From contig NMRB01000931.1 of the NCBI GenBank assembly GCA_002633025.1, forward strand, positions 119,937-183,936: a stretch of DNA of 64,000 bases, given 5' to 3'. Below the pieces are notes generated by a model, which worked only from the letters and a program-made list of their open reading frames with translations, was not told where the DNA came from and did not search any database. The stretch's first letter is position 1. The number at the start of each line of letters is the position of its first letter. The DNA comes from Notospermus geniculatus (taxonomy: Eukaryota > Nemertea > Pilidiophora > Heteronemertea > Lineidae). Positions 1 to 14,204 of the stretch are shown here, piece by piece. The translations under genes and the position numbers were made by a program.

Positions 1-366
1 CCCCAGTGTGTATCCGACGTCCCGGTCTCCTACACACTGGCACTTTTGGGGCTCAAAAGCCGGTAACACCACTAGATGGCACTCCACTCAGGCACTGGGC
101 TCCAGCCAATCACCACGCTTTCTCACTCATAATTCCCGCGGAAATTACTTCCAGGAAAAACCCAACCTCGTCCCCAGGGGTATAGTTCGCGCAGACAACC
201 TTGGACCAGTCGTCATATTGTCAGAAAGCGAACGAGGTTGGGAAAACCCAAGGACCCGTGCTGCCACCACGGGGTCTTCACGACTGTTAATCTCTAAAAG
301 AGCCAGACGGGGCGGAGTGTGATTTACCGAAGGGGTGAGCCCGTAGTGTCTGGCAAGCGAGACTAG
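1..366 (+). repeat. Dispersed repeat, copy 1 (inverted copy at 45228-45583)
   Basis: This segment is closely matched, in reverse complement, by 45228-45583. The copy runs from the CCCCAGTGTGTAT end to the GCGAGACTAG end. The open frames crossing it have no recognisable domain and occur in both copies, so they are repeat shadows rather than genes. The window starts exactly at or inside one end, so the true left border is unknown. Confidence 0.8.
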
Positions 367-879
367 GATTTTCAAGGAGGGGGGGAGAAAAAAAATTTGA
401 AAAAAAAATAAATTCAAAAATAGTTTTTTTGTTTTTTTTGTTAAAAATGGCCTCCAGAGTCATTTTATACACTCCAAAATGCAAAATTAGTCTTCCTTCT
501 GCATGAAATTGCATTTGAAATGTAAGAAATTAAGAAAAACACTACTGAAGTGAAAATAATGATGTTTGAAAAAGGTTAGTCTGCAAACTTGAGGGGGGAT
601 ATCCCCTCCTTGAAATTTTTGAGGAGGGGGTCATCCCCCCTCCCCCCTCTGGGAGAAACACTGCCTCCTATAAGGCTATAGGGGTCAGTTGTTTGAAATT
701 TTTCCACCAGGGGGCGTAATCTGCAGAAATGAAAAACAGACTATTTGAATTTCCCCCTCAGCACCTGAGCATGTCCAGTGGATGTCATTGATGATGTCAC
801 CATTGTACTGTGGAGAGTTGTGCTTCTTGCAGGAAGGGAATTGAGAGAACAGCCAATTTATCTCGCATGTGCAGAGGGG
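367..879. other. Gene-free A/T- and G-run-rich stretch
   Basis: Homopolymer-rich sequence with A and T runs near 390-440 and G/C runs near 590-650. I see no splice-consistent coding sequence and no clear inverted repeat. Confidence 0.5.
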
Positions 880-1699
880 CAGACCTGCCAACCCGTTACG
901 GATTTCCGTATTTAGTACGGAATTCCACCGAAAATCGCATTTTGTTACGATGTTACGGACGAACCATCAAAAAGTCCGATTTTCAAATGCAAGGGTTAAT
1001 TTTTTCACCAACACGAGTCTCGCACAAATCACAGCATCAGACTGTTCACATGCATTGCAGAATCTGTGCATTCCTGCAAGCATGCCCACGTGTATGTACT
1101 TCTGCTGTGCGCAAGACCACCTTCTTGCTTCTTATGCTGAACAATGGCGGACATACATGACATATCAGCTGTTTTTGACAGTTCATGAGTTTGCGGTATG
1201 ATTTTAGATGTCTAATTGGCGCGAGAGCCATGTAACAAACCTACAGATGGGACTGAGAAGAAAAGAAGGCAGCAGACCTATCAGCAAGAATGGAAAGCGC
1301 TTTGTGAAAGCCATCAATCATGATGATGTTTTTGCAATGGGAGCAGTCAGCCGCGCATATTGCTAACAGATGGCAGCACAGTCTTAGCGGACCAAATGTA
1401 CAGGAAATCTATTATGATCGCTGCTCGATCGATAATGACTGGGTCCGCTAGATGCATTGAATTGGGCCGTAGTGACACCTAGTGTTCAACTCGCTGACAG
1501 CTCCTATTGATGATTGGCTTGGTTAGGCCTAGGCCTACACTTCACAGACAGCAATTGGGAGTACCGGTACAGTGAAAGTGCTGGAAAAAGTTTGCTATTA
1601 GTGATCAAAGCGTTACTGAGAGACCCCTCAAAAATACTGAAAAACCCTGAAATTCAGGGGCAAAATACTGAGAGGGGTATTTAGGGGTTGGCAGGTCTG
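880..1699. mobile_element. Element bounded by CAGACCTGCCAACCC inverted ends
   Basis: CAGACCTGCCAACCC at 880 is answered by GGGTTGGCAGGTCTG ending at 1699, which gives an approximately 820-bp inverted-repeat-bounded unit with no transposase frame. Part of its interior (about 1340-1520) resembles 8230-8395 (gcagtcagc, tagtgacacct motifs), so at least that segment is a dispersed repeat. Confidence 0.5.
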
Positions 1700-2146
1700 G
1701 AGGGGCCTTCTGCTCATTCTAAGGCTGCTGTTTTCATGCTTTGGACTTTACAACTTTAAAAAGCCTAGGCCAATTTAATCAGGTAGGTGCAACTGTAATC
1801 AATTGAAACTGCGTGAAGATCTAGTGATCTGAAAGCCTGAATAAGAACGAACACACTAGCCTAATAGCCTACCCACAACTTACTACTAGGCCTACCACCA
1901 GCCATGCCAGCTCTGACAGTGAATCAGAATGTAGGCCTAGGCCTGCAACAAGGACGGAGATCAGCTTAACTGGTCAAGGAAGGGCCTGCCTCCAGCTACA
2001 TGTACTTGGCTACTTACTACCTAGGCCTACAGGTAGGCATTCTATTTCTAGCCCTACCTGCGGTACCGGTGCGGTAATGTGTCAAGTACCGGTGTAGTAG
2101 AATGTCCTGTACCCCGATATGAGATGTCCCCCAACAAAAGATTCTG
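1700..2146. other. Gene-free stretch rich in TAGGCCTA words
   Basis: Repeated AGGCCTA/TAGGCCT words and a GTACCGGT-type word near 2050, with no gene or clear element boundary. Confidence 0.4.
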
Positions 2147-2768
2147 GGTCGTATGTCACAAGGTGGGCACCCAAAAAGGGTGGACTTGTAACACGTGGAA
2201 GACATTTTTATCATTCTAATGTCATTATCTCAGGTAATACCCATCCAATTTAACCAAATAAGGTCTCATTTTAAAGCTTATGATCTCCTTGTTCTTTTGA
2301 CACTAGGAACAAGCATTTACACTGAATATGGGGTGTAGGCCCTTTTGAATCTTAATTGTCAGGGGTGGACTGGGCGGTTGCGGAGGGAGTGAACAATGGT
2401 GAATGACTGTCACCTAGAGAAGGACTTCCTGAGCATCCCTTGTTGTATTCATTTCCCAAGAGATCTGTTTGCCCTGAGTATTTTGGTACATGTTTCATCA
2501 AATTTGGTTGAGTATTAATAAAGTTATGACCATTTCGTTGAAAATGGTCAGTTCTGAGAAAATCGCAAAAACGTGTTCGCATTCTAATGCATTTTCCTAT
2601 TAAGTGATAATACAGACATGCAATTTTTTCCAAATATAGGAAATTTATATTGGATTTTGATTGCATATTTTGAAAGGGCCCATTGAGTGTAACAAGCAAT
2701 AGAAATATTGAAAAATGCATGAATTTTGCCATGTTACACTTTTTGTGCCCACCTTGTGACATACGACC
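2147..2768. mobile_element. Foldback/MITE with 24-bp terminal inverted repeats
   Basis: The end GGTCGTATGTCACAAGG at 2147 is the exact reverse complement of the end at 2745-2768; the match covers 24 bp. The interior is AT-rich with no transposase-like frame, so a non-autonomous inverted-repeat element is the best reading. Confidence 0.6.
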
Positions 2769-2889
2769 TCTGACGGAATAAGCGGCAGCTACAATAGGCC
2801 GGACACTAACAGACAGGAACTTTACTGTCATGAGATGTCCCCTGAACAAAATAAATAAGCGGACATCTGGTATCGGGAACATCAGATTT

Positions 2890-3055
2890 CATTACAGCGG
2901 TGTAACGTCGATCAATGTTCCCCATATTTCTGTGTTTATCTTATTGTTTCCCTCCTGACGGATTAAGCGGCAACTAACCCAACAATAACCATTCTAGGCC
3001 GCGTCTATTGTTGGGGAACACTGAGATACAAAAACACTCACCGATGTTACACTGG
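2890..3055 (+). repeat. Dispersed repeat, inverted copy at 15600-15790
   Basis: Shares long blocks in reverse complement with 15600-15790: the CGGTGTAACGTCGATCA end, the GGATTAAGCGGCAACTAAC block and the GTCTATTGTTGGGGAACACTG block. Shorter relatives with the AAGCGGCA block occur near 2770, 57120 and 61080. Confidence 0.75.
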
Positions 3056-3079
3056 TACTGGAATTAGGTACTGGAATCG

Positions 3080-3290
3080 TCTGTTTTCAATGTTAATTCT
3101 GTGGTTCTGGGTGTTCCACGTTTTCAGTGTTAATTCTGGTGTATTGTCTCTGAGTGTTGCACAATTTATTCAATGTTAATTCTGGTGTAACATCTCTGAG
3201 TGTTGCACGATTTCTTTGTTACATGTAGTTCTGGTGTAACATCTGTGCGTGTTGCACGCTTTCAATGTAAATTTTGGTGTAACATGTTTA
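3080..3290 (+). repeat. Imperfect tandem repeat, about 57-bp unit, ~4 copies
   Basis: The phrase TCAATGTTAATTCTGGTGTAA followed by a TGAGTGTTGCACG-like segment recurs about four times with point differences (the unit is shortened here to its core words). Confidence 0.65.
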
Positions 3291-3299
3291 AAATATTGG

Positions 3300-3982
3300 A
3301 AGTGTACAGATCTTTGTTCGACTATGAAAATAAGGGCAATTTAAAGACACTGCTCTGCAATGATATTTGATAAGGGGGCAAGCCCCCTTAGACATGTTAG
3401 ATCATGAAAGGGGGCACTGCCTGGGTTAGGGTCAGATTAGGCCTAGGCCGCAGTCAAGTTAGTGTTTGGGGTCAAGTAGAGTACTGTGTCCTCCAGAATG
3501 GCCGCCATGATCCATTGCAACATGAACATGATTAATAGGTCTTATAGGTCTAGGGCCTAGATTAAAATGCTGCCAGGGTTTCCACCAGAAAAAATATTTA
3601 GGGGGGGGGCACAATCCGGGTGACTCCGGCCGAAGTGGGGGTCTGAGGGCCCTCCCCAGAAATTTTTTTCCCCCAGAAGGCTGGGGATGCATTTTCCAAG
3701 CATTTCAGAGCTTAAAACTTCCTGTGTAGAGACTAGAGATCTTTGTTCAACTGTTGTATCTCTTGAATGAAAATAAGGGCAATTTAAAGACACTGCTCTG
3801 CAATTTAAGGGGGGGGGGCATGCCCCCCATCAGATCATGAAAGGGGGGCTTCTGCCCCCCTTGCCCCCCTCTGGCGGAATCCCTGGCTGCTATGCTATCT
3901 ATGTACTGACATGACTGATGAGCATCAGCAACTATAGGAGAGATATAAAAATCAGTCATCAAAAAATTTTTTATGTGCGTCA
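3300..3982. other. Gene-free stretch with repeated G-run segments
   Basis: A segment containing aagggcaatttaaagacac followed by a G-run appears twice (about 3331-3420 and 3775-3870), so this is repeat-derived. No coding sequence is supported. Confidence 0.45.
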
Positions 3983-4005
3983 TTTCTTTGTTCTTTTCTT
4001 TGCAG

Positions 4006-4140
4006 ACGTCCTGTCTTGAGGCTTCCTTCTGTCAAAGAATACAGTCGACTCGTGAATAATTTACCAAAGAACTTGTCAAGGAAACTACAAACAGAAGAAC
4101 TTGCAACCAATCAGTCCTTTTCTTTGTCATTCTCTTCGTT
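4006..4140 (+). other. Possible cryptic exon of unknown identity
   Basis: A long pyrimidine tract ending ttttctttgcag at 4005 is a strong-looking splice acceptor. The frame after it reads RPVLRLPSVKEYSRLVNNL and continues open for about 100 codons. The protein is not recognised and I see no convincing donor. It lies 0.3 kb upstream of the first identified Atg8 exon but does not encode the expected MKW...FK first exon. It may be chance or a piece of an unrelated gene. Confidence 0.15.
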
Positions 4141-4235
4141 TTCTATAAAATTTATAGAAAACGTATTTAATACATTGGACCCAGTCAGTTTGCAATTCAC
4201 CTCTCCTTTAGCATGCTTCATTACACCTACAACTA

Positions 4236-4275
4236 CATGTCGTCAGCTGAGCGCCAGGCCCATGGGCCTCTCTTG
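4236..4275 (+). repeat. Short repeat ending AGGCCCATGGGCCTCT (second copy near 54737)
   Basis: CAGCTGAGCGCCAGGCCCAT with flanks is nearly duplicated at about 54742-54775. It contains the palindrome AGGCCCATGGGCCT. The match explains the similar short peptides read in both places. Confidence 0.5.
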
Positions 4276-4457
4276 TTTATTTTTTATGCCTAGGCCTAGC
4301 CCTAGCTACATGTAGGCTATCAATCAATCAACAACCATGCCGCCATCATGCCAACATCTGGCGTGTTTGGTGCTCAAGGTAGAGATGGGAGTACCGGTAC
4401 CATATGAACTGTTGCAGCTATTTGATATGTTTTCATTCATTATTTTGCATTTTATAG

Positions 4458-7315
<2,858 letters not shown>

Positions 7316-7390
7316 CATTGACGCGACATTGATGGTTTTGTCATGCATATCAATTCGAGTAAAGCCATAGATGATACGAAACGTTTCTAA

Positions 7391-7731
7391 TACTGTAAAA
7401 CGGGAAATTTTTGCGGCCTTTTAAATTTTGCAGTCTTTGCGGTTCTATCACATCCGCAAATTTAATACGTGTAAAATCTCTTTCAATTCAATGTTGTCGG
7501 CGCGACCGCAAAAATAAGATGCATTTCACATAATGCACCACTTGCCAATACATTGTACATGTAGATCAAGGGATGTCACTAATGAATTTCCTCTGATCTT
7601 GTAGTTCGTTACAGTGCGTTTTAATTTTGCGGTGCCGAGCTGTCTGCAAATTAAAGGCGCAAAATGTTCTGGAGTAGAAATACTGTGGGTCTGCAAAAAA
7701 ACCATCCGCAAAAATTTCCCATTTTACAGTA
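7391..7731. mobile_element. MITE with TACTGTAAAACGGGAAATTT ends, copy 2
   Basis: Same ends and TTTTGCGG/CCGCAAA subterminal blocks as 4960-5515, in a shorter version. It starts 75 bp after the Atg8 stop codon and so could lie within its 3' UTR. Confidence 0.8.
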
Positions 7732-8679
7732 AAAGAAACACTAAGGACAAGGTTTAATTTTTAACCCAACATCTGGGACCTTCAGATAACCTGAGGGCAC
7801 CGGGACACAATTGAAAATGAAAAACGCATGTCTGTTTAACCATGTAAAATGTTATTAACCCAATGGAGCCCATGCCGCCATAAAACGCCCTGCCCTGAGC
7901 CGCCTAGAAGACCACACCCACTTTTCGACAAAAACCCCCATCACCTCTAATGTAGAAATCAAAATCACCAATTACTGCCGGGAGCGCCACCAACCGCCAG
8001 ACGCTGTTACCGCCTTGACTCTGTATACATCTTTCTACATGTAGTGGCATAATGTACATGTAGTGGGATTTTTTGGTGGTGTAAGTGGCTACGGATGGAA
8101 TGTGCAATTGGGTTAAGTAAATGGTGATTAATTTGTACATAACTGAAAATTCTGATTGTTCCTAAGTTGTGAATCGAGGGAACATATGTAGGCCTACCAC
8201 CTTGTAAAACAAAAAAACCTCGCCAACAGGAGCAGTCAGCTGCAGTCATTGCCAAAAAAAAGATGGCAGCACAATACAAAAGAAAATTCTCTGGATTGAT
8301 GCTGAGTCAAGCAGCATGAATGGGTAAAAAAGGCATTGAATTGGACAATAGTGACACCTATTGATCAACTGACTGAGCTGACAGCTCTTATTGAAGTTTT
8401 TCATTTTCCAGGATGTGAACAATTAGTTCTGGAACTTTTAAATTTTGAATCTCTGAAACATTTTGTGTATATGGCTTTTCCCGAAATGATATGGTTGATG
8501 GGTTTGAGAAGAGAAAACGTGGTCTCCCTCAGTTCGGTGAATTCATTGCGAAACTCACTCCATTGCTATATGTACGATTTGTGCAGTATCAAAAAAGAAA
8601 ATCATGGAGACATATCATTGAAATGTATGTTTGAAATGTGCAAAACTTTCTATAATGATACATGTACTCTTTCGCTGCC
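7732..8679. other. Gene-free stretch; partial repeat
   Basis: About 8230-8395 resembles part of 1340-1520. An open frame of about 115 codons at 8336-8683 has no recognised domain, starts within this repeat and has no supporting splice context, so I do not call it a gene. Confidence 0.45.
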
Positions 8680-8879
8680 TTAAAGCTGACGTGAACGAAC
8701 AAAAAGCCCCCATGCGACGAGCAAGAGAATTGCAAACGCCCTGCAAACACCTCAAACGAAGGCTCAGAACATGATACCCCCACGACGCCAGGAGGGCGCC
8801 ACCTTATTTGCCTTCAGGCAACAGAGCTGTCAACATCTCCGGGAACCTCTTACACTACTCAAAGAAAAAAAATTGTAGT

Positions 8880-8953
8880 CATTTAGACGGGATTCGAACC
8901 GTCGACCGTCTGATTTGTAATCCACCGCTCTATCCACTCGGTCAACGAGCCAA
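8880..8953 (-). tRNA. tRNA-like sequence (SINE head or degenerate tRNA)
   Basis: Read on the minus strand it has a perfect B-box GGTTCGAATCC, a D-arm GACCGAGTGGATAGAGCG and an anticodon-loop-like TTACAAA (ACA). The anticodon stem pairs imperfectly and the A-box is imperfect, so a tRNA-derived element is likelier than a working tRNA gene. Confidence 0.45.
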
Positions 8954-9047
8954 CTGACAGGGTCATGATTTATGTTTGTCATAGACGTAGGCCTTCGACT
9001 AATGTTATAATGCTACGAATAAGAGAAAACATGTGAAGTCTTCCAAC

Positions 9048-9123
9048 AAGTTCGGTGGCCGAATGGGGAAGACAGCGGGACAGAGATAACAAGGCGCGGG
9101 TTCGATTCCCAGCTGGGTCAAAC
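9048..9123 (+). tRNA. tRNA-like sequence, type II (Leu/Ser-like) head
   Basis: A-box TGGCCGAATGG and B-box GGTTCGATTCC both fit RNA polymerase III consensus. Folding elsewhere is poor, and it faces away from the tRNA-like unit at 8880-8953. It is followed by AACTTTTTT, a possible Pol III terminator. Confidence 0.45.
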
Positions 9124-9318
9124 TTTTTTCTTTGAAAAAAGTGTTCAGCAGGAGCTCACCATAGGATGTTGACACCTCGACAGCTCGATGACAAATAAGG
9201 TGGCGCCCTCCTGACCTCGTGGGGCCTATCATGTTCTGAGCCTTCGTTTGAGGTATTTGCAGGGCGTTTGCAATTCTCTTGCTCGCCGCATGAGGGCTTT
9301 TTGTTCGTTCACGTCAGC

Positions 9319-9458
9319 TTTAAGCGTGGTTCATTGGCACACGGATTTTGTCCAATTCAGGTCCGTAAAAAATAGATCATATTGACTTTTGCATTGTCCT
9401 ATCCGGAAAACTAGGGGGAAACGGACCGGATCCGTACGCCAATGAATCATGCTTTAAA
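9319..9458. mobile_element. Short MITE with TTTAAGC..GGTTCATTGG ends
   Basis: TTTAAGCGTGGTTCATTGGC at 9319 is matched inversely by GCCAATGAATCATGCTTTAA ending about 9458. It directly abuts the preceding foldback and shares its TTTAA. Confidence 0.65.
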
Positions 9459-9717
9459 CTTAGCATTTCGTCATTTTGGAGTTGGGAGTTTAAGAAATTT
9501 TGAAGAAACTTGTGAAAATAAAGGGGGCTTACAGTAGTCATTTTGACTAATTCCCTGATTCCAGTGAGTGTTGAGAAGTGAAAAGGCCTGAACCCACTGA
9601 CACGTTTTCCTGCCCTGAAACCAGCGTACACCTTGTCCATTGTTCGGGGCAGTACATTGGAAAAAAACAACAGTTTTATCGTCCGCCGTCATTGGTCGAA
9701 GGTGCGAAAACATGTCA

Positions 9718-10180
9718 GTGGGGTTAGGCCATCCTCCCACATCAGGGCTTTGGTCTCGTTCCTCTTCATACACTCCACACAAAGCCCTGCTGAAATTGGT
9801 CCTCTCAGGCAAGCATGAAGCGGTCAGAAAACCATTGCCCAATCAGAATGCAGCATTTTTAGGCTGTGAATACTAAATAATTATGACTCATAATAACAAT
9901 CAAAAACAATAAGAATCTTTCCTATACATAGGAAGAACCTCTGTGATAAAATTCAGTCAATTTTGGAAAGATGTAAGTGATTTGTAAAGCACAAAGGTCA
10001 AACGGGGTGAAACCACGAAATTCGTAATTCCCCAAGTTATCCTGCCAATACAGGGAGTGCAACTGGCGTATGGAACAGCCGCACCAGATTCGCTGGATGT
10101 TCTATTTCAGCAGGGCATTGGGTGAGCGGATGAAGAGGAGCGAAGTAAAAACTCCTGCTGTGGGAGGATGGGTTAGGCCC
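9718..10180. repeat. Inverted repeat pair flanking ~300 bp
   Basis: The 9718-9800 block (taggccatcctcccaca, cctcttcat, gccctgctgaaat) is answered in reverse complement by 10105-10180. No gene inside. Confidence 0.6.
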
Positions 10181-10903
10181 TCATGATAAAAGAAGCTATC
10201 TACTGCTGATGAATATAAATTTGTATGCATGTTTCTGCTTTCTATTTGAGGTTTATGGGTGTGTTTGCTCAATCTGTCCAATTACCAGAGCATGATCTCT
10301 GTTCATTAGTTATAAATGAAATTGCGGTTTACCCACGTTTTAAAAATTATGATGAAAAATTGAATTCAGTTCCAGTTTTTTGCGCTTAGGTAGTTCATCA
10401 GTGTCACCATGTCATAAGATTGGCAACACTTTCTGATTTTTTTTGAGACTCTATTTAAGGCTCAAGTTTTTTATATGCCGATTTTCTCATGTCCCAGTTT
10501 GAATATTGAATAGCTTATAAATTGTGTGGCGGTCTAGGAAAACCCGTCGGATGTCGTATTTGAGGAAAGTGTTAATGGCCTGAACCAGCACATTTCAATA
10601 CTAGTAGCTGAAATGTACACTCATGCCAAAAAGTAAATAGACAGTTAGTTTTTTACCCTGTACATGAAGTAATGCATAATTTTGGATTCTAGCTCAGATG
10701 GCCCTACAACATCTGATATATATGTCCAAGAGCAAATTTCAAGGAAAAAATGAAAGTATCATGCAAGTATCACTGTTTCAAAATACCATTGAAAATGCGA
10801 TTTTTGAAAGTCGCAGGAAATGAAGTGGTGGCCATAGCAATATTGTCTGCAGCTTTTTTCCATTCAAAATTCTATAGGATGGCGGTGAAACATTAAAATT
10901 GCT
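10181..10903. other. Gene-free stretch with element fragments
   Basis: Holds one end (about 10523-10560, TGTGTGGCGGTCTAGGAAAA type) of the MITE family found complete at 47873-48083, and a diverged relative of the 62916 foldback end near 10617. No coding sequence. Confidence 0.5.
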
Positions 10904-11088
10904 AGCAGGGGCGGATCCACAATTTCGGAAAAGAGGGGGTGCACTGTGCTAGAAACATTGAAATCTGCGGTGAATTTCAATGATTTGCTCCAAATTTCAG
11001 AATTTCATGGTCAGTTTTACAGGTTTGTTGGCCAAAAGGGGAGGCGCGCGCCAGGTGCGCCCCTCCCCCCCCCGGATCCGCGCCTGCT
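10904..11088. mobile_element. MITE with AGCAGGGGCGGATCC ends
   Basis: AGCAGGGGCGGATCC at 10904 and GGATCCGCGCCTGCT ending at 11088 bound a 185-bp unit with G- and C-runs next to the ends. Confidence 0.7.
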
Positions 11089-11329
11089 AAGGATAAAATG
11101 ATGAATTAGGCCTTTGTTCTATATGACATAGACAATATGGGGTGAATTGTTACAGCATGTTCTGATCGGAGCTGCTTCAATGTAAGAAGTATTTCTGATT
11201 TTCGGTACTGGCGATTTGTTATTTTATGTAGGTTATATTTGTAAATAAATCAACAATTTAAAGTGATGCATGAGCTGACTCGTAATATCCCTCCCCACCT
11301 TGATAAGACTAGTGTCCTGCCAACCTATA

Positions 11330-11854
11330 CAGGGTGGCCCAAAAAACGCAACCGCATACTTCTACAAAACTTCCACCTATATCATTGGTACGTATGGATG
11401 GGGAATTTTCTTACGAGCAAAATGAGACCAAGATTGCCCGATTTGGTTCAGTAGTTTTGATTCTAATCTAGAACCATTTTTGTGAAGCAAAGTCGGACCC
11501 AGTTAATAATACCTGGGGATTAAAACTGTGACGTTGTTTTGAATGGCAGATTACATAAAGTCAGGTAAAAGGGTTCTAAGTGCGATGTAAATGAATAGTA
11601 GTGCAAGTGAAAGTGTGTAGGTGACCAGTACGGGGTGCAGTTATGGCCCAGCTGTATTCATCACAATCAGTGCGAGGAATTGATTGGCACGTCATGCAAT
11701 CGGACGTGCTGACTTTGCCTCACAAAAATGGCTCTACAATCAAAACTACAGAACCGAATTGGACAAACGTGGTCTCATTTTGCTTCTAAGAAGATTCTCC
11801 ATCCATAAGTATGGGTCAGTTGAGTGGAAGTATGCGGTTGCTTTTTTGGGGCCA
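11330..11854. mobile_element. Mariner-like MITE, CAGGGTGGCCCAAAAAACGC ends
   Basis: The inverted ends CAGGGTGGCCCAAAAAACGC.../...GCGGTTGCTTTTTTGGGGCCA-type bound about 525 bp. Inverted subterminal blocks (caaaactac, gtagttttg; cattttgct) are present. The C-A-G-G-G-T-G-N-C-C-C-A-A-A-A-A end style is typical of Tc1/mariner relatives. No transposase remains. Confidence 0.7.
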
Positions 11855-11869
11855 AAATAACAAAGCATT

Positions 11870-12364
11870 TGCCGCATGCATCAACGAATCGCGGTGTGCA
11901 GCCACCCTTAGGTGTACAGCCACCCTAAGGGTGGGTATACACTAGAGCCGTCATCGCAATGCGTTCGCGCATATGCGTCGTCGCAAAAATTGAACCAACA
12001 ATAGAAAAACTAAGGGTTGACCACATTGTTGCGTTGCGTTTGGTATCGGTTGCGTTATCGCTTTACGTTGCCGCAAGAATTGGAAATTTCCCGATTTTCA
12101 ACGCGCTGCACAGACCAACGCATTGCCTTGAGAAGGTGAAGGCCACATTTTTCTAGCCATCATGTTCTTTTAGCTCTGGAATTGTCTTGAAAAATTCTCC
12201 TTTCCTTTTTTTGCGGATCATGGGATGGAGCCAACAGTCCCTGGGTTTTCGCCCCAAACCAACCCCATCAAAGCCACCAGTTCATCTTCCTCGTTCTCTT
12301 CCTCCTCACTATCATTTGCATGACGACCTCGAGATCCATTGCTTATTCCTCGTCCATGGCTGTA
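11870..12364. other. Gene-free stretch
   Basis: Contains short ccctaaggg / gccaccctta duplications near 11905-11935 and an ATG-rich open frame without recognisable features. Nothing else supportable. Confidence 0.4.
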
Positions 12365-12975
12365 TTAGTCTCGCGCAGCCAGACTCTTTCATTACCATTA
12401 CAGAGTCTGGCCCCAAACTAGTCTCGCGCAGCCAGCCGTTTCGTTCCGCAGTACTGCTACACAAACGTCTGGCCCAGAACGCCGTTATTGTTGTGATACA
12501 GTGCATTGTGGGTAATGCTGTAGCAGGTCACGTGATGGCTGCTTCCATTGATGGATAAAATCTCACCTCACAACCCTCCAAAATGTCTGAATTTGGCAAT
12601 GAATCGATCGGTGAAGTGATCTGAAACAGCGTGCTGGACAGCATCAACTTATTGGAGTTGAATATCGGGCTGAAAACTAAGCAGGAATTGTGTATCCGTA
12701 TGGTGGTAGATGGGTCGAGAAATCCCAACTGACATTATGTGGTCGTCGCCACGATGAAGTCACATGATCACTTCTCTTGCCCAATCAGCAGCCGGATTGT
12801 GATTTTCAAATGGGAGGAATCGGCGGATGGGAATGAATGACTAGCTCTGTCCCTGATTAGCCAATCAGCATCCAGACCAGGATCTTGGTCTGCTCGTAAC
12901 AGAAAAAGTGGCGTTATGACCCAGACGCTTGTTCGATCCCCAGATTCGAAACAGCGGTTGGGTGACCGAGACTAG
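12365..12975. repeat. AGTCTCGCGCAGCCAGAC-type repeat, copy 1
   Basis: Starts TAGTCTCGCGCAGCCAGAC (with a second end-like sequence at 12419) and finishes gttgggtgaccgagacta. The inner blocks (aatcgat, catcaactta.tggagttgaat, cccaatcagcagccggattg) recur in copy 2. Confidence 0.7.
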
Positions 12976-13004
12976 CCCCAAACTTGATTTATACTGTTCG
13001 ATGG

Positions 13005-13449
13005 TAGTCTCGCGCAACTGCGAATTTCGGGTCAGACTCACTCACTCAACTCAGTCTCACAACCTTCCAGAATGCCTGAATCTGGCAATGAATCGATTAG
13101 CGAAGTGACCTGAGACAGCATCAACTTACTGGAGTTGAATTTCAGGCTGAAGTCTGAGCAGGAATTATGTATCCGTATGGAAAGCGAGATCGAGAAAACC
13201 CAACTGACATTTATGGTCGTCGCCATGATGAGATCACATGATCAATTCTCTTGCCCAATCAGCAGCCGGATTGTGATTTTTAAATGGGAGGAATCGGCGA
13301 ATGCAAATGAATGACTAGCTCTGTCCCTGATTAGCCAATCAGCGAGCGTACCAGGATCTTGGTACGCCTCCGAACAGTAATTTCGCAGTTTGATCCCAGA
13401 CGCTTGTTCGATCCCCAGATTCGAAACAGCGGCTGGGTGACCGAGACTA
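13005..13449. repeat. AGTCTCGCGCA-type repeat, copy 2 (tandem to copy 1)
   Basis: A direct, diverged copy of 12560-12975 with the same right end (gattcgaaacagcggctggg, ccgagacta). Short frames in both copies are shadows. Confidence 0.75.
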
Positions 13450-13488
13450 TGGCTGTATTGGAAAAGGACACCAGCAAATTTTTCGTCC

Positions 13489-13777
13489 ATTTTGGTTCCC
13501 GAAGCTACCGCTAGAGAGTGCTGTCAAATGGTAGCTTCGGTAACGGGCGCCATTTTGGCTGGCAGAAAACTGTCGTGACGGCCTGACGTCATTGCCGCAA
13601 AAACTGGATCACATGATCATCCACGGGTATGGATTTTTGAGTAACGGTCGATGATCATGTGATCCAGTTTTCGCGGCAATGACGTCAGGCCGTCAGTTTT
13701 CTGCCAGCCAAAATGGCGCCCGTTACCGAAGCTACCATTTGACAGCACTCTCTAGCGGTAGCTTCGGGAACCAAAAT
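13489..13777. mobile_element. Near-perfect 289-bp foldback, ~135-bp arms
   Basis: The left arm starts ATTTTGGTTCCCGAAGC and the right arm ends GCTTCGGGAACCAAAAT. The pairing runs through TCTAGCGGTAGC, CCAAAATGGCGCC, TGACGTCA and ATCACATGATCAT blocks with few mismatches and only a ~25-bp loop. Confidence 0.85.
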
Positions 13778-14204
13778 GATTTTTCGTCTGCTTATATACC
13801 ATATACTGCGTTCTAGCATACGTTACGTGTTTTTATGCACAAACGCACCTTTATCGCAGTTAAAAATCGCATATAGTGTGTGCATGCGTGACCCAAACAT
13901 CATCATTGGAATTCACCCTCAGGACATTCGGGGCGACGACGAACAAATCAGAACTAGAAAAGGAAATAAGTATTTAATCTTTGTTCAAGAAATTTCGATC
14001 CATTCGAACTCTTGCCTCTTGAACGAACTGCGTAAAGGCCTAGTTTTGTAATGCAGACCTATTGAAACCATAGATGCTCACACAGCGCTGCGTAAAGCCC
14101 CTTACACCGGTAGTCTGGACGCAGAACGAAAACGTGGGACATTTTGGATAACAGCAATTTTTTGCATTTTTTATATCTCCAAATGACGACAGAGATTCAG
14201 AATA

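Larger units (their letters stand above)
8680..9323. mobile_element. Foldback element, ~135-bp arms, TTAAAGCTGACGTGAACGAA ends, two tRNA-like heads inside
   Basis: The left arm 8680-8815 and right arm 9188-9323 are near-perfect inverted copies (ends TTAAAGCTGACGTGAACGAA). Between them lie two outward-facing tRNA-like segments. An isolated end of the same family (ttaaagctgacgtgaatgaac) is at 22325. The TTAA at both ends may be the target duplication. Confidence 0.85.
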
